A stretch of DNA of 64,000 nt, taken from G965197405 sp965197405 (lineage in GTDB: Bacteria; Chloroflexota; Dehalococcoidia; Lucifugimonadales; JAGWBF01). A program made the position numbers and the translations under genes. Location: the NCBI GenBank assembly GCA_965197405.1, contig OZ240206.1, positions 3,162,001 to 3,226,000 on the forward strand. Reading direction: 5' to 3'. Below, in pieces: positions 58,007 to 64,000 of this stretch. Position 1 is the stretch's first letter. Every line of letters begins with the position of its first letter. The notes beneath the pieces are model-generated. The model was given only the letters and a program-made list of their open reading frames with translations, was not told the origin of the DNA and ran no database searches.

Positions 58007-59239
58007 ATGAAGCTGTGCTTCTTTCATCTGATGCCCTACCAGTACCTTCCGGATGACTTCGAGGAGCGGTACCGCAGCGTGTGGGTGGATGTACCCAACC
58101 ACCTCTACGACCCGGTCAAGGGTCACCAGCTATATAACGACTATATGGACGAGTTGGAATACGCTGAGCAGATGGGCTTTGACGGGGTCTGCGTCAACGA
58201 GCACCATAACAACGCCTACGGCTTGATGCCCTCGCCCAACCTCATCGCCTCCGCCCTGGCGCGCAGGACTTCCCGTGCAGCAATCGTGGTCCTGGGGAAC
58301 AGCCTGGTGCTGTATAATCCCCCCGTGAGGGTAGCCGAAGAGTTCGCCATGCTGGACGGGATTAGCGGGGGACGGCTTGTGGCGGGTATGCCCCTGGGCA
58401 GCTCCCAGGACACCGTCTTCTCCTACGGGGAGGTCCCCGTCACCCAACGGGAGAAGTACAGAGAGGCCCACGACCTCATCATCAAGGCATGGACGGAGCG
58501 GGAGCCTTTCTCCTTCAACGGCAAGTACACTCAGCTGCGATACGTGAGCACCTGGCCTCGCCCGGTCCAGCAGCCGCACCCGCCCATCTGGGTCCCCGGA
58601 GCGGGCAGCCTAGAGACCTGGGAGTGGACCATCGAGCACGACTATGTATACTGCTACCTGAGCTACGGCGGGTACCAGGTGGGAAAATCGGTGCTGGACG
58701 GGTTCTGGGAGGAGGCAGACCGGTCGGGCGTGGAGTTCAACCCGTACCACGCGGGTTTTCTACAGCTTGTGGTGGTCTCGGAGACCGATGAGCAGGTCGA
58801 GGAGTACAAGCCCCATATAGAGTATTTCTTCAAAAAATGCCTCCACGTACCCGCCTTCTTCAATAATCCCCCGGGCTACCGCACCCTCAGAAGCGTGAGT
58901 TCAGGTTCGAGCGTTGCCAGGGGAGCGGCGGACACGAGGAACCGGCAGCTTGCGGGCTTTACCTGGAAGGACTACATCAACCAGGGTAACGTAATCGCCG
59001 GAAGCCCGGCAACGGTGCGAGAGGAATTGAGGCACGCCATTGAAGAGTTGAGGGTGGGCAACCTGATGTTGCTCCTGCACTTCGGCGATATGCCCAAGGG
59101 TCTGGCGATGAAGAACACCGAGCTATTCGCCAGGGAAGTGATGCCCTACGTCAAGGATATGTGGTCGGAGTACGAGAACCGCTGGTGGCCCACGCCCCTG
59201 CCCGAGTCGGACCGGGTCACCCCATCCATCGCGCCCTAG
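58007..59239 (+). CDS. LLM-class flavin-dependent oxidoreductase
   Basis: The 410-residue luciferase-like monooxygenase has the N-terminal MKLCFFHLMPYQYLP, EYAEQMGFDGVCVNEHHNNAYGLMPSPNL (the class signature), LDGISGGRLVAGMPLG and HPPIWVPGAGS. It uses reduced flavin or F420 to oxidise an unknown substrate. GGAGG precedes the ATG at 58007. It lies 31 bases upstream of an alpha/beta hydrolase, so the pair may act on one pathway. Confidence 0.9.
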   Translation: MKLCFFHLMPYQYLPDDFEERYRSVWVDVPNHLYDPVKGHQLYNDYMDELEYAEQMGFDGVCVNEHHNNAYGLMPSPNLIASALARRTSRAAIVVLGNSLVLYNPPVRVAEEFAMLDGISGGRLVAGMPLGSSQDTVFSYGEVPVTQREKYREAHDLIIKAWTEREPFSFNGKYTQLRYVSTWPRPVQQPHPPIWVPGAGSLETWEWTIEHDYVYCYLSYGGYQVGKSVLDGFWEEADRSGVEFNPYHAGFLQLVVVSETDEQVEEYKPHIEYFFKKCLHVPAFFNNPPGYRTLRSVSSGSSVARGAADTRNRQLAGFTWKDYINQGNVIAGSPATVREELRHAIEELRVGNLMLLLHFGDMPKGLAMKNTELFAREVMPYVKDMWSEYENRWWPTPLPESDRVTPSIAP

Positions 59240-59270
59240 TCTCCACACCCAGTCTCTACAAAGGAGCCCC

Positions 59271-60062
59271 GTGCAACCCGAAAGACTACAACTATCCTTG
59301 CAAGAGGGGAAATTCAACACCCCTGTATTGCACGCCGGGAAGGGAGACCCCCTGCTCTATCTTCACGGCAGCGTGGGTCAGAAGGGATGGGCGCCCTTCC
59401 TGGACCGCCTCTCCGAGCACTTCAGCGTCTATGCCCCGCTTCATCCGGGCTATGGCGAGGCCCCGGGGCTGGAGCACGTGGACGATGTCCTCGGTCTGAC
59501 GCTGTACTACCTTGATCTGCTGGAAGCCCTGGGGCTGGAAAGCGCCAACGTGGTGGGCCATTCCCTGGGGGGCATGGTGGCTGCGGAGATGGCTGCCCTC
59601 TGCCGCCACTGCGTGAAGAAGCTGGTCCTGGTCAGCGCCGTGGGACTCTGGAGGGACGACACCCCCACAACGGACTTCCTCGCCATGACTCCCCAGGAGC
59701 TGGACCTGGCGCTGTGGGCCGATCCCAACTCCGATGCGGCGAAGGAGGCCACGGCCCAGCCGGATGACCAGAAGGCCCAAAGAGTCCTGGCCCTGGACCG
59801 CATCCAGGACCTGACGGCGGCGGGTAAGTTTATGTGGCCCATCCCGGACAAGGGCTTGAGAAAGCGCCTGTACCGCATCAAATCGCCAACCCTAGTCCTC
59901 TGGGGTGAGCAGGACAAGCTGATACCGCCGGCCTACGCCGACGAATTCTCCCGCCACATCCCCAACTCTGACGCAGAGGTGCTGCCCGGTTGGGGACATC
60001 TGCCCATGATCGAGCAGCCCGAGGAGTTCGCCAGGCTGGTGGTGAATTTCCTGAAGCCTTAG
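59271..60062 (+). CDS. Alpha/beta hydrolase
   Basis: A 263-residue serine hydrolase: oxyanion HGSVG near residue 33, nucleophile in VVGHSLGGMVA, acid in WGEQDKLIPP, His in GWGHLPMIEQP. It resembles meta-cleavage-type hydrolases but without neighbouring ring-cleavage genes. The GTG start has AAGGAG five bases upstream. It follows the LLM gene closely. Confidence 0.9.
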   Translation: MQPERLQLSLQEGKFNTPVLHAGKGDPLLYLHGSVGQKGWAPFLDRLSEHFSVYAPLHPGYGEAPGLEHVDDVLGLTLYYLDLLEALGLESANVVGHSLGGMVAAEMAALCRHCVKKLVLVSAVGLWRDDTPTTDFLAMTPQELDLALWADPNSDAAKEATAQPDDQKAQRVLALDRIQDLTAAGKFMWPIPDKGLRKRLYRIKSPTLVLWGEQDKLIPPAYADEFSRHIPNSDAEVLPGWGHLPMIEQPEEFARLVVNFLKP

Positions 60063-60448
60063 GTCGTACCCGCCGACACGGGTGGGGAGCCAGCGGGGCA
60101 CTATGCTGGACTCTCTCACTGCCATCTCCTCGTCCGCGATCGTCCAGGGGTGTCGGGGCCGTGAATACCCGTTCCCTGTTTTCACGGGGACAAGCTTCGC
60201 GGGTATGACGAAGGCCACTTTCATGGTAAAACAAGAAGAGGAAGAGTTGTGGCCGGGGATGCTTCAGGTACAGTGGGGGTGGAAGGGGAAGTCATATCGT
60301 GCAAGCGCGGCACTGGTTCCTTCTGACGGGGATAATGGCGGGGCTTCTCTTCCTGGCCGCGCTCCTGACGTGCCGCATAACGGGACTTCCAGCGTAGCCG
60401 CGCCTGAGGACAGGGCCGTGCGGCGCTACCTTGCGACCATCTTAGAGC

Positions 60449-60862
60449 CTATCCTAATAACCCGGCGGCTCTGAGAGCGATAAGGGCACAGGCGAAATGA
60501 AGAAAGGCTATGTAGTTGGTGGGAGACTTGTCCCAGCGGACCAAAATGCGCCGGAAGCGGTTCATCCAGCTGTGGGTGCGTTCCACCACCCAGCGCCGGG
60601 CTTTGAAGCCGGCCTCTTTCTTGATGGCCTGAGCCTCTTCCCCACGGCTGCGTATGTGGGCCGTGAAGCCAAACTCGTCCACGGTCCGGCGCACCTCATC
60701 AAAGTCGTAGCCCTTGTCCAAGCACAGACCCTGGGGATGCTCCGGGCTGGGCGCGGGGCGTGGCACGGGGAGGCTGTCCACCGTGGCCCGCACCAGCTTC
60801 ATATCGTGGCGGTTGGCCCCGTCCACTGCCAGCCCCACCGGAATGCCCCCGGCTTCGGTCAA
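60449..60862 (-). CDS. IS5-family transposase, C-terminal frame
   Basis: This frame holds the second Asp (GLCLDKGYDFDEVR) and the catalytic Glu (WVVERTHSWMNRFRRILVRW) of the DDE domain. The reading extends upstream to the homopolymer at 60913-60923 (GGKTGPNPTDRGKSGVKR), where it should join the N-terminal frame. The join needs a +1 shift at G7A4, so either programmed slippage or a one-base insertion has occurred. Confidence 0.85.
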   Translation of the reverse strand: MTEAGGIPVGLAVDGANRHDMKLVRATVDSLPVPRPAPSPEHPQGLCLDKGYDFDEVRRTVDEFGFTAHIRSRGEEAQAIKKEAGFKARRWVVERTHSWMNRFRRILVRWDKSPTNYIAFLHFACALIALRAAGLLG

Positions 60863-60884
60863 GAGACTGCGTTTGACCCCGCTC

Positions 60885-61337
60885 TTACCCCGGTCCGTGG
60901 GGTTGGGACCGGTTTTCCCCCCCGCCCAAGGGGGATTTGGTCAAGGCCCCGTCCATGCTCAGCCAGCTCCAGTCCAAACCCTTCAATTCGTCATAGCGTT
61001 CCAGCCCGGTCCGCCATAGCTCCAGGAACACCCCGGCGGCGGCCCATTCCTGAAAGCGCAGGTGGGCGGTGGAGCCGGAGCAAATGCCGGTGGCATCCAA
61101 GGACTTCCACTGGCAACCGGTGCGAAGCACGTAGAAGATACCGTTGGCGCAGGTCCGGTCCGGGACCCGGGGGCGGCCTCCGCCCAAGGGATGGGTATTC
61201 ACCCGCTGGGGAAGGAGTGGAGCCAGTGCCTCCCACAGTTCGTCGGATACTTGGAAGGAGCCGGTGGTGGGGTTGGTCGGAGAGGCTGGGCCGGCGCGGG
61301 GTGGTCGAGGCGGCTTGGGTTCTTTCGCTTTCGTCAT
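60885..61337 (-). CDS. IS5-family transposase, N-terminal frame
   Basis: The 150-residue product has the helical DUF4096-like region typical of the IS427 group (LWEALAPLLPQ, GGRPRVPDRTCANGIFYVLRTGCQWKSL), and the first catalytic Asp in SWLSMDGALTKSP. It runs out of frame after the G7A4 run (60913-60923) and stops at 60885. Together with the other frame it makes a full transposase of about 290 residues. Confidence 0.85.
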   Translation of the reverse strand: MTKAKEPKPPRPPRAGPASPTNPTTGSFQVSDELWEALAPLLPQRVNTHPLGGGRPRVPDRTCANGIFYVLRTGCQWKSLDATGICSGSTAHLRFQEWAAAGVFLELWRTGLERYDELKGLDWSWLSMDGALTKSPLGGGENRSQPHGPG

Positions 61338-61530
61338 TCCCCAAGTTTAGCCGCTCCTCTGCCTCCTTCCTCATTCACTACTCAGCGGGTTTCACCGGTT
61401 TTTAGGATAGGCTCTTAATGGAGGTCGCTCTGTTTAGCGTAAGCGGTTCGCAAAAGCTGAGGGAAGTAGCGGACCGGGTGGTTCTCATTGATAGCAATTT
61501 CTTGTCAGACTGTTGGAGGCAATAAAATAG

Positions 61531-61556
61531 CAGGGAGTTGCTTTGACAACTCCCTG
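61531..61556 (-). terminator. 10-bp hairpin, terminator of the succinate-dehydrogenase-like operon
   Basis: CAGGGAGTTG and CAACTCCCTG pair perfectly around CTTTGA. On the minus strand it is followed by the T-rich CTATTTTATTG, fitting an intrinsic terminator for the operon that ends at 61706. It could also serve the pseudogene on the plus strand. Confidence 0.6.
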
Positions 61557-61705
61557 GGTGTCATCACCTTAGATTGCGACGCAAGCTAAGGGGGCTAATT
61601 ACCTTTATTTTCACATGGCTTTACACCGAATGTCGAGAGAGATTTGGCCCTCTTCAACTCCCCTGAACCAAAGGTGCAGCCTGAATCACAAGTCCGGCGA
61701 CTGAG

Positions 61706-62188
61706 CTAAAGGTCATATTCGGATCCGACCATCTCCATAAACTTCTGCTGGACGACGGCGGGCTCCAGGGTAACCTTGAGGTACTCTTCTCCGTCGGGGG
61801 CGAAAGAGGACTCGTTATGGAACTCCTGGACCAGGCCGGCGATGACCTGCTTCAGTTCTGGAGTGTTCTCAGCCGCGCTACGGACGGCCGGGTCTGTAGC
61901 TTCCTCTTTCAGGATGCGCTCTATCTCCGAGGCGAGCATCTCCCGCTCTACGGCCTTCCGCTGCATATCGCCTATCACGTTCAGGTGCTTGCCCAGGTAG
62001 CAGCCCCCGAAATACATGACGTCGAATTCCTTGTCATCCAACGTGTCCTTGCCCTGCACCTTCGGCTCAAGCTCGTGCTCGGCCAGGTAAGCCTTGACGG
62101 CCTTGTCCTCGGCATCGGGTTGGTCCGGGTTGAAGGCCAAGAACACTGAATACATGAAGAACTCTTTGGGCTCCACCCTTATGCGCAT
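61706..62188 (-). CDS. Unknown protein in the fumarate-reductase-like operon
   Basis: The 160-residue protein follows the HdrB-like gene by 39 bases, with GAGGTG in front of its ATG. It starts MRIRVEPKEFFMYSVFLAFNPDQ, has a strand segment (DDKEFDVMYFGGCYLGKHLN) and a long charged helix (KAVEREMLASEIERILKEEA). No Cys cluster or membrane helix is present. I do not recognise the family. Being last in the operon it may be an assembly or regulatory factor, which is speculative. Confidence 0.75.
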   Translation of the reverse strand: MRIRVEPKEFFMYSVFLAFNPDQPDAEDKAVKAYLAEHELEPKVQGKDTLDDKEFDVMYFGGCYLGKHLNVIGDMQRKAVEREMLASEIERILKEEATDPAVRSAAENTPELKQVIAGLVQEFHNESSFAPDGEEYLKVTLEPAVVQQKFMEMVGSEYDL

Positions 62189-62227
62189 CTTTCACCTCTT
62201 GATAGGCCGTACCACGCTATACCGGCG

Positions 62228-63109
62228 TTAGGTCCTGATTGCCTCCAGCTTTTCCTCCACGTCTTTGGTGGAGACTATATGCTTGTCCATGCCCATCTCC
62301 TTGGGGGTGAAGCCCAGGGCCAAGCCCACAAGCTGGGGTAGGTGCAGTATAGGCATGTCTATGTTCGCCTGCTTGTGCTTAGCGGCGTCAGCCTGCTTGC
62401 CGTCCATCTCCAAGTGGCACAGGGGACACGGCGTGACCACACAGTCGGCCCCGTTCTCCCGTGCTTCCAACGTGTGGGTGCCGCACATTTCCAGGGAACT
62501 CTCTTCATTGGAGGTGAGGATGGGGAAGCCGCAGCACTTGCCCTTGCCCGAAATCTTGGTGACCTCGCCTCCCAGGGCCTCTATGGTGTTCTCCAGGACG
62601 CTCTTGCGACCCTCAAAGCCCTTGGGGACCATAAGCTCCGGGGGACGGCGCAGGTAGCACCCGTAGAAGGGAGCGACCTTCAAAGTCGAGAGGGGGCGCA
62701 CCACCAGGTCCTTTAGCTTGTCCAACCCGTACTCCTCGTCGAGGACCCACAGGAAGTGCTTTATGTCCACGGTGCCCTTGTATTCCAGCCCCTCGGAGGC
62801 CAGGTGCTCCTTGTTGATGCGGTCCCGGTACTCGGGGTCGGACTTCAGGCGGTGGTTGGCCTGGGTAAACACCCCCTGGCAGGTGCTACAGATGGTCATC
62901 ATGGTCATCCCCATCCGCTCGACCTTCGCCAGCGTCCGGGCGTTGATGGGGTCGGACACGTCCTGGCTGAGCACGCCGGCCCCACTGCAACCCACGTCCT
63001 TCAGCTCGTGAAGCTCGATGTCCAGCCTGGCGGCCACCTGCTTCGCCGCAGGATATAGCTCCGGGCAGCCGCCCTTGGATACACAGCCCGGGTAAAATGC
63101 GTACGCCAT
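62228..63109 (-). CDS. HdrB/SdhE-type CCG-domain subunit
   Basis: A 293-residue protein with two CCG domains: the first has PGCVSKGG and later GCSGAGVLSQ with ICSTCQGV, the second FYGCYLRRP, GKGKCCGFP and TPCPLCHLEMD. Such domains bind [4Fe-4S] or zinc in heterodisulfide reductase subunit B and the membrane-anchor subunit SdhE of some succinate dehydrogenases. Its start overlaps the stop of the Fe-S subunit gene by one base (TAATG), so they are coupled. The likely role is electron transfer to quinone. Confidence 0.9.
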   Translation of the reverse strand: MAYAFYPGCVSKGGCPELYPAAKQVAARLDIELHELKDVGCSGAGVLSQDVSDPINARTLAKVERMGMTMMTICSTCQGVFTQANHRLKSDPEYRDRINKEHLASEGLEYKGTVDIKHFLWVLDEEYGLDKLKDLVVRPLSTLKVAPFYGCYLRRPPELMVPKGFEGRKSVLENTIEALGGEVTKISGKGKCCGFPILTSNEESSLEMCGTHTLEARENGADCVVTPCPLCHLEMDGKQADAAKHKQANIDMPILHLPQLVGLALGFTPKEMGMDKHIVSTKDVEEKLEAIRT

Positions 63110-64000
63110 TATTTCTCTTCCTCCCACTTTTCGAAGATGCGCTTGATCCTATCGGCCCCCGGCCTCTTCTCATGCAAGAAGTAGGGCTTGGGAAGTTTGC
63201 CTCTCCTGAAGGCCTTCAAAGCCAGGGGTAGCTGCTTCAGCTGCCCCTTGATGTTGGTGGGGCCGCCCTCGGTATCTATGGCCAGGCGGGCTTCGTCGAG
63301 CCAGCCGTGGGCCTTCACCGAGGCGGCAAAGCTCTGGTAGTGGTTCTTCACGGTGGGGCTGCCGGCACCGGCCTTGATGGAGCGGTCCCGGAGGGCAAAG
63401 ATGCGCCCGGTGGGGTCAATCCCCTTGGGGCAGTGCTCGCTGGCTTCGAAGCAGTGGCAGCAGTCCCACAGGCCGTGGTCCTCGCTGAGGCTGTGCAGCC
63501 GCTCCGTCTGCCTGCTGTCACGAGGGTCGGCGACCGCCCGGTACGCCTTGGTCAAGGCGGCTGGCCCCACAAATTTTCTGTCCACCACCATAGTGGTGCA
63601 TCCCTCGTCGCAGAGCCAGCACATGGTGCAACTCATCACCTTGCGGAGGTCCTGTATGACTTCGTTGGGAACTATATTCTCCCGCTCGGGCTCTGGCCCC
63701 GCCGGCTCTATCCAGGGGTCTACAGCCTCGTACTTGCTGTAGACCATGCTCTGCGTGTCGAACATCATGTCCTTGGACACCTTGATGAGGCGAATCGGCT
63801 CGACGCTGACCTCTCCGTCGCGCACGGCGCTTTTTACGGTGGTGCAACATGCTATCCCATTCTTCCGGCTGATGCGCATGGTGCAATCGCCGCAGAAGCC
63901 GGTGCGACAGGTGCCGCGAAAGGCCAGGGTGCTGTCCTGCTCCTCTCTTATACGCATCAGGGCATCAAGGACGGTGGCGTCTTCTTCCACGTCCAGGGCA
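63109..64000 (-). CDS. sdhB: Succinate dehydrogenase/fumarate reductase Fe-S subunit, 5' end cut
   Basis: About 297 C-terminal residues are visible; the start lies beyond the window. The [2Fe-2S] motif is CRTGFCGDC with a later Cys, the [4Fe-4S] motif is CTMCWLCDEGC, and the [3Fe-4S]-type motif is CCHCFEASEHCPKG. It passes electrons between the flavoprotein and quinone. The C-terminus is longer than in E. coli SdhB. The gene order (Fe-S subunit, CCG-domain protein) is that of type E or archaeal-like complexes; the flavoprotein should be upstream, outside the window. Confidence 0.9.
   Translation of the reverse strand, partial: ALDVEEDATVLDALMRIREEQDSTLAFRGTCRTGFCGDCTMRISRKNGIACCTTVKSAVRDGEVSVEPIRLIKVSKDMMFDTQSMVYSKYEAVDPWIEPAGPEPERENIVPNEVIQDLRKVMSCTMCWLCDEGCTTMVVDRKFVGPAALTKAYRAVADPRDSRQTERLHSLSEDHGLWDCCHCFEASEHCPKGIDPTGRIFALRDRSIKAGAGSPTVKNHYQSFAASVKAHGWLDEARLAIDTEGGPTNIKGQLKQLPLALKAFRRGKLPKPYFLHEKRPGADRIKRIFEKWEEEK

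Larger units (their letters stand above)
60445..61414. mobile_element. IS5-family element (IS427-like)
   Basis: A 970-bp element with terminal inverted repeats GAGCCTATCCTAA (60445-60457) and the complement at 61402-61414, extending imperfectly a few more bases. It is flanked by the 3-bp duplication TTA (60442-60444 and 61415-61417), the TNA target type of the IS427 group. It carries a two-frame transposase on the minus strand. Confidence 0.9.
60299..61525 (+). pseudogene. Decayed small gene interrupted by an IS5-family element
   Basis: A GTG at 60299 starts a signal-peptide-like segment (MQARHWFLLTGIMAGLLFLAALLTC) that hits TAG after 33 codons. In another frame the sequence SVAAPEDRAVRRYLATIL runs into the IS at a TTA target. 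After removal of the IS the frame continues directly as MEVALFSVSGSQKLREVADRVVLIDSNF to a TAA at 61523. The likely ancestor was an exported protein of about 85 residues, broken by a frameshift and then the insertion. No family recognised. Confidence 0.6.

Noticed and set aside
60082..60298. ORFs between the alpha/beta hydrolase and the pseudogene
   Set aside because: The minus strand reads like a common intergenic repeat (PAKxVPVKTGNGYSR type translation); no initiation signals.

Overview
The window looks like a chromosomal segment of an uncultivated Chloroflexota bacterium, most likely a Dehalococcoidia/SAR202-type lineage. This is inferred from several things seen together: lipoproteins with long Pro/Thr linkers after the lipobox, luciferase-like flavin oxidoreductases, stand-alone transporter binding proteins, many promiscuous catabolic enzymes (amidase, dienelactone hydrolase, molybdenum hydroxylase, CoA transferase, SDRs), and intergenic MITE-like palindromes. 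No rRNA or ribosomal protein gene is present, so the placement is tentative. Genes are G+C-rich with clear Shine-Dalgarno sites and frequent GTG/TTG starts.

Layout. 1-9.4 kb: the 5' part of a TolB-type lipoprotein; a peptide-type ABC importer (binding protein plus two permeases, no ATPases); a catabolic run of dienelactone hydrolase, AtzG-like small subunit, amidase and quinone-oxidoreductase-like dehydrogenase; an EthD-type protein. 9.5-15.2 kb: HEPN-like protein, SelA-like PLP enzyme, LLM flavoprotein and a molybdopterin-binding hydroxylase large subunit without its partner subunits. 15.4-19.0 kb: a SRAP (HMCES/YedK-type) gene cut in two by a 2.85-kb IS1595-family element that carries a transposase and six small uncharacterised ORFs. 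19-31.7 kb: metabolic and hypothetical genes (PH-domain protein, SDR, MetX-like hydrolase, MmcB-like nuclease-fold protein, NHL-repeat protein, DUF1800, methyltransferase, GNAT, Zn-ADH, polysaccharide deacetylase, CoA-transferase A/B, Ham1-like). 32-39.5 kb: small lipoproteins, a retropepsin-like protein, an orphan TRAP binding protein, a Phd/VapC-type toxin-antitoxin module and a 992-residue lipoprotein with a metzincin-like motif.

39.7-47.7 kb: an envelope-directed locus, consisting of an S49 peptidase, a DUF4350-like membrane protein, a repeat-containing coiled-coil lipoprotein, an MMPL-family exporter and an MpaB/DUF2236 oxygenase. 47.9-60 kb: membrane protein, MBL hydrolase, a three-domain acyl-ligase/carrier/acyltransferase fusion, an M24 protein with altered metal ligands, a DUF7662-like/PIN pair, tRNA-Glu and tRNA-Gln, DUF2851, cyclase, Zn-ribbon, LLM and alpha/beta hydrolase. 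60.3-61.5 kb: an IS5-family element inserted in an already decayed small gene. 61.7-64 kb: a succinate dehydrogenase/fumarate reductase-type operon (Fe-S subunit cut by the window edge, HdrB-like CCG-domain protein, unknown small protein).

The most unusual items are the cargo-carrying IS1595 element with a tRNA-like minihelix, the SppA/DUF4350/lipoprotein/MMPL locus, the metzincin-like lipoprotein, the DUF7662-like/PIN pair and a dispersed palindromic repeat family with seven copies. No CRISPR array, prophage or rRNA operon was found.
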